52,424 nt of DNA, taken from positions 1 to 52,424 of the forward strand of contig CAZUWH010000019.1 in assembly GCA_964624075.1 (NCBI GenBank), written 5' to 3'. The notes beneath the pieces were generated by a model. The model saw nothing but the letters and a program-made list of their open reading frames with translations, searched no databases and was not told the DNA's origin. The stretch comes from CAZUWH01 sp964624075 (GTDB taxonomy: Bacteria; Pseudomonadota; Alphaproteobacteria; Rhodospirillales; Rhodospirillaceae). The position numbers and the translations under genes were made by a program. Of the stretch, positions 1-8,395 are shown one piece after another (position 1 is the stretch's first letter; each line of letters starts with the position of its first letter).

Positions 1-63
1 CCCCCCCCCCCCGACCCTCCCCCATCCAGGGGGAGGGCGTGTTCCTTCCAGGAGGAAGGGGTA
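1..63. repeat. Family A palindromic intergenic repeat with poly-C
   Basis: The window opens with 12 consecutive C. A GC-rich hairpin follows, made of a CCCTCCCCC arm, an ATCCA centre and a GGGGGAGGG arm, and then a CTTCCAGGAGGAAG palindrome. Similar CCTCCCCC/ATCCA/GGGGGAGG hairpins recur near 3985, 5370, 15340, 18030, 20760, 33425, 41580, 49690 and 50900, always between genes. This makes it a member of a dispersed repeat family and not a gene-specific terminator. The left edge is cut by the window. Confidence 0.7.
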
Positions 64-146
64 TGTCTGAGCTGGAAAGCAGCGATTTCCACGCCTTGCC
101 GGGGCAAACTTGTGTGCGTACGGTCGCCTGGAGAGGGAGGGGGGTG

Positions 147-194
147 TAGGGGGGCCTCTTCTGCAAAACAGTGTCATTCCCATGATGAGAATCG
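147..194. repeat. Family B repeat module, copy 1
   Basis: A block of about 48 bases runs from a short G-tract through CTCTTCTGCAAAACAG and GTGTCATTCCC to ATGAGAATCG. It is almost identical to 18073-18120, differing mainly by a one-base insertion after the CCC. In both places it lies directly beside a family A GC-hairpin, so the two modules probably form one composite mobile repeat. Confidence 0.7.
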
Positions 195-296
195 CTGGTT
201 TCAACGTGGCGCGAGAGGTGTCGTTTGCGGTAGTCTGTAGCCTGATCATCGAGAAGCCGGTCATTTCGTTGAAAGTCTGAGGATTCATACGACGCC

Positions 297-755
297 ATGC
301 AGCACGAGACCTACGCCGATTCCTATCTCCTGGGCATTCTGGGCAATGTCGGAACGATCGCCCTTGTTGGCGCCAGCGACAAGGGCGATCGGCCTAGCTA
401 CCGCGTCATGACGTTCATGCAGGAAAACGGGTATCGGGTCATCCCGGTCAATCCCGGTCTGGCGGGCCGGCGAATCCTAGGTGAAACCGTCCAGGCTAGC
501 CTGGACGACGTCCAGGCCCCCTGCCAGATGGTCGATATCTTCCGCAATTCCGAAGCCGCCGGAGCCATAGTAGACGAAGCGATTAGACTTGCCCATAAAA
601 AGGGTATAATTGTTATCTGGATGCAACTAGAAGTCAGCAACGTTCCTGCTGCAACCAGGGCGGAGGCTGCCGGCCTCAAGGTGGTCATGAACCGTTGCCC
701 GAAGATCGAACTGGAACGGTTGCAGTCAGGCCACCCAGTCACAAGGCGCGGCTGA
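297..755 (+). CDS. CoA-binding domain protein (YccU-like)
   Basis: This 152-residue soluble protein is a single CoA-binding Rossmann domain of the CoA_binding_2 type. The sequence shows IALVGASDKGDRPSYRV near residue 22, the typical nucleotide-binding glycine loop, followed by a GYRVIPVNPG strand-loop. A conserved middle section contains VDIFRNSEAA, and the C-terminal part holds GLKVVMNRCPKIE. Length and motif order match the stand-alone YccU family. Members are thought to bind CoA or a related nucleotide, but no reaction is established. The ATG at 297 has only a distant GAGGA upstream, so the start is probable, not certain. Nothing in the neighbourhood identifies a pathway; the next gene runs convergently. 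Confidence 0.88.
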   Translation: MQHETYADSYLLGILGNVGTIALVGASDKGDRPSYRVMTFMQENGYRVIPVNPGLAGRRILGETVQASLDDVQAPCQMVDIFRNSEAAGAIVDEAIRLAHKKGIIVIWMQLEVSNVPAATRAEAAGLKVVMNRCPKIELERLQSGHPVTRRG

Positions 756-819
756 ATCGGTAGGAAACACCGCCCCTGCCGTCGGCAGAAATGGATTGCG
801 ATGTCTTTTCATTCCGTCC

Positions 820-1225
820 TCAACTGATACGAAAGGTCGTGTGACAGCCGATACAATGGTTCAATTGCTCGTCAAACTGCTGCAGGAGGGTGGTGTGTTC
901 TACCCCCTGGGGCGGTGGCCGTTGCGATATCGTCAAAGGCGACATGGACGGCCAGCGCCTGCTCCTTGAACACCACCGGCAATCTGACCACCAATGCGGT
1001 AGGCACGCCTGGCGTGCGCTCGACCCCCCCATCTGGGCGGCACTCTCGACCACCTCGCCAACATTGACAACCAGGCCATGGACGATGCCCTGCACTGCTG
1101 CCAATGGCTCTCCCCGACGCCGTTCCGCCGTCTTTGGGTCAGTAGGGCGCCGGGCCTGGTGTGGCCGCCGGGGCAGAAAACATGGTCTGACAGCCTGCCA
1201 CCACCTTGCGGGCGAAAGGCCATCC
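820..1225 (-). pseudogene. Frameshifted small c-type cytochrome, C-terminal CXXCH
   Basis: No single frame is intact, but stitching frames gives a coherent cytochrome. A short alanine/proline-rich leader ends around SAPAATPGPA (near 1160-1190). A helical stretch follows with AVQGIVHGLVVNVGEVVESA, then LPVVFKEQALAVHVAFDDIA in a second frame. The end, back in the first frame, is LLQQFDEQLNHCIGCHTTFR. The haem-binding CIGCH ten residues from the stop resembles class II cytochromes (cytochrome c-prime). The frame changes fall at a 7-C run (about 1024-1030) and near a CCCCTGGGG stretch (about 904-912), with another close to the start. Two of the shifts lie in or near homopolymers, so sequencing error remains possible. 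However, three shifts in 400 bases favour a decayed gene. Its 5' end overlaps the clpB promoter. Confidence 0.6.
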
Positions 1226-1235
1226 CTTATATGAG
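1205..1235 (+). promoter_or_regulatory. RpoH (sigma-32) heat-shock promoter of clpB
   Basis: CTTG at 1205-1208, a 17-base spacer and CTTATATGAG at 1226-1235 match every fixed position of the alphaproteobacterial RpoH consensus CTTG-N17-CYTATNTNNG. Transcription would begin near 1240, giving a leader of about 50 bases before the clpB ATG. ClpB is a classic heat-shock gene, so function and site agree. Confidence 0.75.
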
Positions 1236-1290
1236 GAGCGGCAACGAGGCCTGTACCACCATCTGGAACGGGGCGTCCGGAGAAGAGACC

Positions 1291-3861
1291 ATGGACTTCG
1301 AGAAATACACAGACCGCAGCAAGGGATTCATCCAGTCGGCCCAGACGCTGGCGCTGCGGTGCGCGCATCAGCGCTTCATGCCCGAGCATCTGTTGAAGGT
1401 CCTGCTGGATGACAGAGAGGGTCTGGCCGCTGCCCTGATTGCCGCTGCCGGTGGAGACTCCCACCGGATTCTGGCGGCCGTCGAGGCGGCGCTTGACAAG
1501 GTGCCGCGCGTGCAGGGGGGCGGGGCTGGTACCCTGTATCTGACCCCTGAAATCGCCCGCGTCTTCGATCAGGCCGATCAGGCGGCTGGCAAGGCAGGCG
1601 ACTCGTTCGTGACCGTTGAATATCTGCTGCTTGCCCTGGCGCTGACCACGGACACTGCCTGCCACCGCTTCCTAGCCGAGTCTGGCCTCACGCCCCAGAA
1701 TCTCAACCGGGTCATCAACCAGATGCGCAAGGGACGTCTCGCGCAAAGTACCTCTGCCGAGGATACCTATGATGCTCTGAAGAAGTACGCCCGCGACCTG
1801 ACCGCTGCCGCCCGCGATGGCAAGCTGGATCCCATGATCGGGCGGGACGAGGAAATCCGCCGCACCATTCAGGTGCTATCGCGTCGCACCAAAAACAATC
1901 CCGTTCTGATCGGTGAACCCGGGGTCGGCAAGACCGCCATCGTCGAGGGACTCGCCTTGCGGATCGTCAATGGCGACGTGCCGGAAAGCCTGAAGAACAA
2001 GAAGCTCATGGTGCTCGATCTCGGCGCACTGGTTGCGGGCGCCAAGTTCCGCGGCGAGTTCGAGGAGCGCCTGAAAGCAGTCTTGAGCGAGGTCACCGCC
2101 GCGGCGGGCGACATCGTCCTGTTCATCGACGAGATGCACAATCTGGTCGGTACGGGCCGCGCGGAAGGATCCATGGATGCCTCCAACCTGTTGAAACCAG
2201 CGCTGGCGCGCGGCGAACTGCATTGCGTGGGCGCGACCACCCTCGATGAATACCGCAAGCACGTCGAAAAAGATGCCGCCCTGGCGCGCCGGTTTCAACC
2301 CGTCTTCGTTGGCGAACCGGTGGTCGAGGACACCATTTCGATCCTGCGCGGCATCAAGGAGAAGTACGAACTCCACCACGGCGTGCGTATCGCCGACAGC
2401 GCCCTGGTGGCCGCGGCGACCCTTTCCAACCGCTATATCACCGATCGTTTCCTGCCGGATAAGGCCATCGATCTGGTAGACGAAGCAGCCAGCCGTCTGC
2501 GCATGGAGGTGGATTCCAAACCGGAGGCCCTGGACGAGCTGGACCGCCGCGTCGTTCAGTTGAAGATCGAGCGGGAGGCGTTGCGGAAGGAAACCGACGC
2601 GGCGGCCCGGGAGCGACTGGAACGGCTCGAAGGCGAACTGGCGGACCTGGAACGGGACTCAAGGGAAATGAGCCGGACCTGGAAGGCCGAGAAGGACAAG
2701 CTCGCCGATGCCACCCTGGTGAAAGAACACCTGGGCCAGGCCCGGACCGAGGTGGAGATTGCCTTGCGCAAGGGGGATCTGCAACGCGCCTCCGAACTGC
2801 GCTATGGCGTGATTCCCGACCTTGAACAGAAACTGAAAGCGACAGAGGACCGAACTGGTCTCCTGAACGAGGTCGTAACGCCTGAGCACATCGCCGGCGT
2901 CGTGTCCCGTTGGACCGGCATTCCGGTCGACCGGATGCTGGCCGGCGAACGCGAGAAGCTCGTGCATATGGAAGAAAGAATCGGCGCTCGCGTCGTGGGA
3001 CAGATGGAAGCGGTACGGGCCATCGCCCACGCCGTACGGCGTGGGCGGGCGGGCCTGGGCGATCCGAACCGTCCGTTGGGTTCGTTCCTGTTCCTGGGGC
3101 CGACCGGAGTCGGCAAGACCGAGCTGACCAAGGCGCTTGCCGAATTCCTGTTCGATGATGAGAACGCCATGGTCCGCATTGACATGTCCGAATATATGGA
3201 AAAACACGCCGTGGCTCGTCTGATCGGCGCGCCACCCGGATATGTGGGCTATGAAGAAGGCGGCGGTCTGACGGAGGCGGTGCGGCGCCGTCCCTATCAG
3301 GTCGTGCTGTTCGACGAGGTCGAAAAGGCGCATCCGGACGTGCTCAACGTGCTGTTGCAGGTGCTCGATGACGGCCGTCTGACCGACGGCCAGGGGCGGA
3401 CGGTAGACTTTCGCAATACCCTCATCGTGCTGACGTCTAATCTCGGAGCTGAGATCCTGGCCGGAGCGCCCCCGGGGCAGGATTCAACGGTGGTCCGCGA
3501 CGCAGTAATGGAAGTGGTCCGCAGCGTATTCCGGCCAGAATTCCTGAACCGTCTCGATGAAATTCTTCTGTTCCATCGCCTGAACCGCGACGCCATGGCG
3601 CGCATCGTTGCCATTCAGCTTGACCGGTTGCGGCGGCGTCTGGAGGAGCGCGCCATCACCTTGGCTCTAGACGAGGCTGCCCGCGCCTGGCTGGCGGAAG
3701 CGGGTTATGATCCGGTCTACGGGGCGCGGCCCCTGAAACGGGTTATCCAGCGCGCGCTCGAGAACCCCCTAGCGATGCAGATTCTGGACGGACACATCAA
3801 GGAGGGCGACGTGGTCAACATTTCGGCTGACAGCCAGGGTCTTGTCCTTGCGGGGGGCTGA
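1291..3861 (+). CDS. clpB: ATP-dependent disaggregase ClpB (Hsp104 family)
   Basis: This 856-residue cytosolic AAA+ disaggregase works with DnaK to rescue aggregated proteins. The N-terminal Clp repeat domain starts at MDFEKYTDRSKGFIQSAQ. NBD1 has Walker A GEPGVGKTA near residue 208 and Walker B VLFIDEMHN. A long coiled-coil middle domain (roughly residues 400-530, rich in E, R and K) separates NBD1 from NBD2. NBD2 has GPTGVGKTE near residue 603 and VVLFDEVEKAHPDV. The C-terminal part carries YGARPLKRVIQR, the D2 sensor-2 region. An upstream in-frame extension to 1078 exists, but the ATG at 1291 gives the family start and has GGAGAAGAG just ahead. An RpoH promoter lies at 1205-1235. Length and motifs are complete. 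Confidence 0.98.
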   Translation: MDFEKYTDRSKGFIQSAQTLALRCAHQRFMPEHLLKVLLDDREGLAAALIAAAGGDSHRILAAVEAALDKVPRVQGGGAGTLYLTPEIARVFDQADQAAGKAGDSFVTVEYLLLALALTTDTACHRFLAESGLTPQNLNRVINQMRKGRLAQSTSAEDTYDALKKYARDLTAAARDGKLDPMIGRDEEIRRTIQVLSRRTKNNPVLIGEPGVGKTAIVEGLALRIVNGDVPESLKNKKLMVLDLGALVAGAKFRGEFEERLKAVLSEVTAAAGDIVLFIDEMHNLVGTGRAEGSMDASNLLKPALARGELHCVGATTLDEYRKHVEKDAALARRFQPVFVGEPVVEDTISILRGIKEKYELHHGVRIADSALVAAATLSNRYITDRFLPDKAIDLVDEAASRLRMEVDSKPEALDELDRRVVQLKIEREALRKETDAAARERLERLEGELADLERDSREMSRTWKAEKDKLADATLVKEHLGQARTEVEIALRKGDLQRASELRYGVIPDLEQKLKATEDRTGLLNEVVTPEHIAGVVSRWTGIPVDRMLAGEREKLVHMEERIGARVVGQMEAVRAIAHAVRRGRAGLGDPNRPLGSFLFLGPTGVGKTELTKALAEFLFDDENAMVRIDMSEYMEKHAVARLIGAPPGYVGYEEGGGLTEAVRRRPYQVVLFDEVEKAHPDVLNVLLQVLDDGRLTDGQGRTVDFRNTLIVLTSNLGAEILAGAPPGQDSTVVRDAVMEVVRSVFRPEFLNRLDEILLFHRLNRDAMARIVAIQLDRLRRRLEERAITLALDEAARAWLAEAGYDPVYGARPLKRVIQRALENPLAMQILDGHIKEGDVVNISADSQGLVLAGG

Positions 3862-4212
3862 TGACCTCTCTCTCTCCTCCATCGAGAGGGATGGAGGTTT
3901 CCATGTTATCGTGTGGAAATCAATATGGCTCTTCATGAACTCCAAGCTGGTGGCGTGTAAAATCTTTACCTCTTTCATCAGGGATACCCCTCCTCCCTCT
4001 GGAGGGAAGACTCCCTCCCCCGATCCAAGGGGGAGGGCTCGCCGTTCCAGGCGGAGAGGGGAGACCTGCCAACTAATGCGAATTGGAATGAATTCTATAA
4101 GAGAATGACCAGAGTCCCCGCAGAGTCTTTGACAAGCCATCTGCTTCCTGTTTCAGTATGACCTGTCGCCTTGCCAAAGGGCACGCCTCTGACTGCTGCC
4201 AAAGACTGTCTT
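3862..4212. repeat. Intergenic stretch with family A hairpins
   Basis: No gene is visible between clpB and zapE. Bases 3872-3898 form a CTCCATC/GATGGAG palindrome shortly after the clpB stop. Bases 3985-4062 hold a family A repeat, with CCTCCCTCTGGAGGG followed by a second hairpin, CTCCCTCCCCC-GATCCAA-GGGGGAGGG. The CGATCCAAGGGGGAGGG core is nearly the same as at 50910 and 49720. Either hairpin could end clpB transcription. Confidence 0.55.
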
Positions 4213-5319
4213 ATGCTCAACGGACCGCTCACCGCCTATCGTTACCGCCTTGCCGCTGGCACGATCCAACCGGATCCCGCCCAGGAGCTGGCAGCTGAAA
4301 AGCTGGAGAGTCTTTACCGTGCCCTTCTGGGTTATCGCCCGACCATGGGCCTCACCGGATGGAAGACCCGCTTTAGTCTGGCGCATCGTGAAATTCAGCC
4401 CCAGGGGTTGTATCTGTTCGGCGATGTCGGCCGCGGGAAGTCTATGCTGATGGACATGTTCTTTCGGGCCTCCGCCGTAAGCGCCAAACGTCGCACCCAT
4501 TTTCATGCCTTCCTGCATGACGTCCATGCGGCTTTGCATGTCTTGCGCCAGTCGCCCCGCAAAGATCCGCTGTCCCTCATCGCCCGCGACATTGCCCGTC
4601 AGGCATGGCTGCTGTGTCTGGATGAGCTGGAAATCCGCGACATCGCTGATGCCATGATCGTCGGCAGGCTGTTTGAGGGGTTGCTTGCCAATGGCGTCGT
4701 CGTGGTGACGACATCGAACCGTCCTCCTGATGATCTTTACAAGGACGGGTTGCAGCGTGAGAGATTCCTACCTTTCATCCGTCTGATCAAGAACAGGCTT
4801 GATGTTCTGGAACTGTCAGGCGAACGTGATTTCCGGCTGGGACGCATGAAGGGCCTGCCGGTCTATCATGTGCCGCCAGGGCCGGGAGCCGATGCCGGAC
4901 TGGAAGAATGCTTTCACCGCTTTGCCAACGGCAAGCCGCCAGCCGAGGAGCATCTCGTTGTTTACGGTCGCATTCTTAAGGTTCCCCATGCCGCCGGGCG
5001 CGTGGCGCGCTTCACATTCGTCGAATTGTGCGAGGTGCCTCTCGGGGCGACTGATTATTTGCAACTGGCCACCCACTACGATGTCGTAATTATTGCCGGT
5101 ATTCCCCGCCTCTCTCCTGAGCGGCTGGACGCGGCGCGACGATTCGTTACTCTGATCGATGCTCTGTACGAGCATAAAGTGTTGCTGGTATGTTCAGCAG
5201 ATGCACCACCCCACGCCCTTTACTCGGCCGGTAGAGGCGCGTTCGAGTTCCAGCGTACAGCCAGCCGTCTCATGGAAATGCAGGCTGATGACTATATCCG
5301 CCGCCCGCACCTGACGTAG
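4213..5319 (+). CDS. zapE: Cell division protein ZapE / AFG1-like ATPase
   Basis: This 368-residue P-loop ATPase belongs to the AFG1/ZapE family, whose members act at the division ring in bacteria and in mitochondrial protein quality control. It has LYLFGDVGRGKSMLMDMFF (Walker A near residue 70), FHAFLHDVHAALH, LLCLDELEIRDIADAMI (Walker B) and VVTTSNRPPDDLYKDGLQR (sensor/arginine region), all in family order. Translation could start upstream at TTG 4171, but the ATG at 4213 begins a normal ZapE N-terminus (LTAYRYRLAAGTIQPDPAQ). Neither start has a strong ribosome site. In many alphaproteobacteria zapE sits by TCA-cycle genes; here it stands alone between repeat blocks. Confidence 0.93.
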   Translation: MLNGPLTAYRYRLAAGTIQPDPAQELAAEKLESLYRALLGYRPTMGLTGWKTRFSLAHREIQPQGLYLFGDVGRGKSMLMDMFFRASAVSAKRRTHFHAFLHDVHAALHVLRQSPRKDPLSLIARDIARQAWLLCLDELEIRDIADAMIVGRLFEGLLANGVVVVTTSNRPPDDLYKDGLQRERFLPFIRLIKNRLDVLELSGERDFRLGRMKGLPVYHVPPGPGADAGLEECFHRFANGKPPAEEHLVVYGRILKVPHAAGRVARFTFVELCEVPLGATDYLQLATHYDVVIIAGIPRLSPERLDAARRFVTLIDALYEHKVLLVCSADAPPHALYSAGRGAFEFQRTASRLMEMQADDYIRRPHLT

Positions 5320-5369
5320 TCGCACAAGCGGTGGAAACGTATGGTGCATTTGGGCCGTTCCGCACGTTC

Positions 5370-5440
5370 TTCCCCCCTTGAGGGGGTATCTGGGCGCTTC
5401 CCCCCCCCCCGGGGGGGGCTTTCCCGCTGGGGGATGGCGT
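5370..5440. repeat. Family A repeat with C11-G8 homopolymer palindrome
   Basis: The block holds CCCCCCTTGAGGGGG, then 11 C (5400-5410) directly followed by 8 G, then CTTTCCCGCTGGGGGATGG. It lies between the convergent ends of zapE and the M16 peptidase gene. The C-run/G-run junction could fold as a hairpin acting as a bidirectional terminator. The run lengths are probably unstable. Confidence 0.55.
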
Positions 5441-5458
5441 CCTGGCACGACGGTCGGG

Positions 5459-6730
5459 CTATGCCACCAGCCGGCTGCAGATCCGATCAAAGGATTCGAC
5501 CCTGCCAAGGGGGCCAAGTGCGGCAAAGGTGGGCGGACTGTCCAGGATCCGACGGACGAGCCGGGTTACAGCCTCCTCATCCACAGCTTCCACACAAGCC
5601 ACGGCTTCCTGGACCGGAATAGCGCGGCCGTAAAGCAGAAGGTGGCGGGCAAGCTGTTCACACCGCGCGCCGCTGCTTTCCAGTGCCATCAGGAAACCGG
5701 CCCTGATCTGAGCCCGCGCGCGGCGGATTTCGTCTTCACCGGCGCCGGCGGTCATCTTAACGAGTTCCTGACACAGGATCGGGATCAGCTCCTCGACGTC
5801 CTCTTCGCCCGTTCCGGCATAAACACCGAACAGGCCACCATCTTGATAGGGAGCCATGAACGAATAGACTGAATACGCAAGTCCGCGCTTTTCGCGCACT
5901 TCCTGAAACAGGCGGGATGACATGCCTCCCCCGACCAGGGACGAGAGCACCGAGGAGGCGTAGAAATCGGGATCGCTGTAGGAAACGCTGCTGAAACCAA
6001 GCACGACATGCACCTGTTCCAGGTCACGTTCTTCGCGAAAATCGCCTCCCTTGTAACAGGCTGCTTCCGCCCCAGTCAGATGATGCGAAGGCAGTTCGGC
6101 AAATGCCCGACGCGCCAGATCGACGAGCTGGTCGTGCTCGACCCGCCCGGCGGCAGCCAGCACCATGCGCGGGGCTGAATAGGTGCTCTGCATGAAACCA
6201 GCGATGATGTCGCGGCTCATAGACCGAACCACTTCGGCCCGTCCCAGCACGGGCCGCCCCAGGGCCTGATTAGGGTAGGCCACCGCCTGGAAATGGTCGA
6301 AAATGATATCGTCAGGAACATCAAAGGCCTGGTTGATTTCCTGTACAACCACCTGCTGCTCGCGCCGCAGTTCCTCGGAATCGAAGACCGAGTGCTGAAG
6401 GATATCGGCAATGATATCGACGGCCAGCCTAACATCCTCCTTCAGCACTTTGATGTAATAGGCTGTATGCTCTCGCGAAGTGTAGGCGTTCACCTGCCCG
6501 CCCACATTCTCGATCTCGGTTGCAATGTCAAGGGCGCTGCGCCGCCTGGTGCCCTTGAAGGCCATGTGTTCCAGAAGGTGCGAAATGCCGTTGCACTCTG
6601 CGGACTCGTGACGGGCACCGACATCGACCCACACCCCGAGTGACACCGTCTCGATTGTGTCCATGGGATCGGTCGCCACACGCAGGCCATTCTCCAGGAT
6701 TGTCACTTTGATGGTCATAGGGATTGTCAT
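5459..6730 (-). CDS. M16 family zinc peptidase (processing-peptidase type)
   Basis: This 423-residue protein resembles the mitochondrial processing peptidase beta subunit and bacterial PqqL/YmxG-type peptidases. The inverted zinc motif HLLEH is at residues 51-55 within GISHLLEHMAFKGT. The downstream catalytic glutamate region is VVVQEINQAFD. A glycine-rich VGGGMSSRLFQEVREKRGLAYSVYS in the second half is the conserved substrate-cleft segment. No signal peptide is seen. The start codon overlaps the thrC stop by four bases (ATGA). GAGGAG lies directly in front of that ATG, so the second ATG, at 6718, is at a more normal distance and may be the true start. thrC followed by an M16 peptidase is a recurrent alphaproteobacterial pair. 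Its substrate here is unknown. Confidence 0.93.
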   Translation of the reverse strand: MTIPMTIKVTILENGLRVATDPMDTIETVSLGVWVDVGARHESAECNGISHLLEHMAFKGTRRRSALDIATEIENVGGQVNAYTSREHTAYYIKVLKEDVRLAVDIIADILQHSVFDSEELRREQQVVVQEINQAFDVPDDIIFDHFQAVAYPNQALGRPVLGRAEVVRSMSRDIIAGFMQSTYSAPRMVLAAAGRVEHDQLVDLARRAFAELPSHHLTGAEAACYKGGDFREERDLEQVHVVLGFSSVSYSDPDFYASSVLSSLVGGGMSSRLFQEVREKRGLAYSVYSFMAPYQDGGLFGVYAGTGEEDVEELIPILCQELVKMTAGAGEDEIRRARAQIRAGFLMALESSGARCEQLARHLLLYGRAIPVQEAVACVEAVDEEAVTRLVRRILDSPPTFAALGPLGRVESFDRICSRLVA

Positions 6731-8121
6731 CTCCTCGCATGCGCACGCATGTAGCCCTGCACTGCTGCTAGATCGGCTGGCAGGATGGTAAATCGTTCCG
6801 TCCGGGCGAGCAGTCTCGCCAGACGATCTGGCAGTGCTGGTTCTCGTCCGGTGGCTTCCCGGATGGCCTGCGGGAATTTGGCTGGATGGGCGGTAGCCAG
6901 CGTGATCACCGGAATGTCCGCCTCCACCCAGCCAGCCCGCGCTGCGGCAATGCCAATCGCCGTATGGGGATCCACGAGCTCGCCGGTCGTTGCATGGACG
7001 TCGGCAATGGCGGCCCTGGTCTCGCTATCATCCAGGGCAAAACCACGAAACAGTTCGCGAATTTCCTGCAAAAGGTTACATGATACGGAGAACGTTCCCC
7101 TATGATAGAACATCTCCATCAGCTCTACAACTATATCCCCATTCCGACCATACATTTCAAACAGCAGTCTTTCGAAATTCGAGGACACCTGAATGTCCAT
7201 GCTGGGACTCAAAGTTGGGACAACAGGCTGGACAGCCATGACGCCGGTTGCGAAAAAGCGGGTGAGAATGTCGTTGCGATTCGAACCGATGACGAATCGG
7301 TCGATCGGCAGGCCCATGGCACGGGCCGCGTAACCGGAGAAGACATTGCCGAAATTGCCGGTCGGCACCGCGAACGCAACTGGCCTGCAACAGCCACCAA
7401 TAGCAAGCGCTGACCAGAAATAATACACTACCTGGGCCATGATCCTGGCCCAGTTGATGGAGTTCACCGCCGAGAGATTCATGGCCTCCCGGAAGGGCAT
7501 ATCATTGAACAAGCCCTTGACCAGACCCTGGCAGTCGTCAAAGGTTCCGGTGATGGCGATGTTGTGGACATTGTCCGCCTGGACGGCGGTCATCTGCCGT
7601 CGTTGGATCGGCGACACCCGTTCGTGCGGATGGAGGATAAACATATCCACCGCGGCGTGGTTGCAGAAGGCCTCGATGGCAGCTGAACCGGTATCGCCCG
7701 AGGTTGCGCCAACGATCACCACCCGCTCCCCCCGCTGTCGCAAAACATGATCGAACAAGGGCCCAAGAAATTGCAAGGCGTAATCTTTGAAAGCCAGAGT
7801 CGGCCCATGAAACAGCTCACACAGCCATTCGTTATGATCAAGCTGTTTCAACGGTGCCACCGCGGGATGATTGAAATCCTTATAGCTGGCGGCGACGATG
7901 TCGGTCAATTCGGTCTCGGTCAACGCGGCGCCGACAAATGGCAGCATCACCTGGACCGCCAGGTCCGCATAAGTCAAACTGGCCAGGCCGGCCAGCTCAC
8001 CCCTTGTGAACACCGGCCATCCCTCTGGTACATACAAGCCGCCATCGCGGGCAAGCCCGGCCAGCAGAACCTCCTCGAAGGTCAGGACCGGGGCCCGGCC
8101 CCGGGTGCTCACGTATTTCAA
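6727..8121 (-). CDS. thrC: Threonine synthase
   Basis: This 464-residue PLP enzyme converts O-phospho-L-homoserine to L-threonine, the last step of threonine biosynthesis. The N-terminus MKYVSTRGRAPVLTFEEVLL and the FHGPTLAFKDYALQFLG motif, whose lysine binds PLP, mark the long threonine synthase type found in proteobacteria and fungi. GATSGDTGSAAIEAF supplies the phosphate-binding glycine/serine loop. The start is an unusual TTG at 8121, supported by GGAGG six bases upstream and by the family N-terminus. It is coupled to the downstream M16 peptidase gene through an ATGA overlap. Confidence 0.96.
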   Translation of the reverse strand: MKYVSTRGRAPVLTFEEVLLAGLARDGGLYVPEGWPVFTRGELAGLASLTYADLAVQVMLPFVGAALTETELTDIVAASYKDFNHPAVAPLKQLDHNEWLCELFHGPTLAFKDYALQFLGPLFDHVLRQRGERVVIVGATSGDTGSAAIEAFCNHAAVDMFILHPHERVSPIQRRQMTAVQADNVHNIAITGTFDDCQGLVKGLFNDMPFREAMNLSAVNSINWARIMAQVVYYFWSALAIGGCCRPVAFAVPTGNFGNVFSGYAARAMGLPIDRFVIGSNRNDILTRFFATGVMAVQPVVPTLSPSMDIQVSSNFERLLFEMYGRNGDIVVELMEMFYHRGTFSVSCNLLQEIRELFRGFALDDSETRAAIADVHATTGELVDPHTAIGIAAARAGWVEADIPVITLATAHPAKFPQAIREATGREPALPDRLARLLARTERFTILPADLAAVQGYMRAHARR

Positions 8122-8395
8122 AGGACAACCTCCGCACCACCGACCCGACGGACGACACTATACAGCCTCTGCCTGGCTGGCAACAGATCCGCCCTTCCAG
8201 GCTTTCCGCTTTCTTCCGGAAGGGCAGGCGTTTCACCTGCCATGGTTACGGGCGGGAGGCTTGCATGCCAAGGGCAATCCATGAACAGGAGAGGCAGAAA
8301 GTCACGAAGTGTCATTCCATGCATCTGATATATAATCCAGCTTGCGACTTGTCATGCCACCATGCGTCAGAGTCCATTGGGGAGAAAAAACACCC

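Noticed and set aside
820..1665. Long minus-strand open frame of 281 codons
   Set aside because: Its N-terminal two thirds are antisense to the ClpB N-domain and have no protein signature. Only the last part overlaps the frameshifted cytochrome, which is annotated separately.
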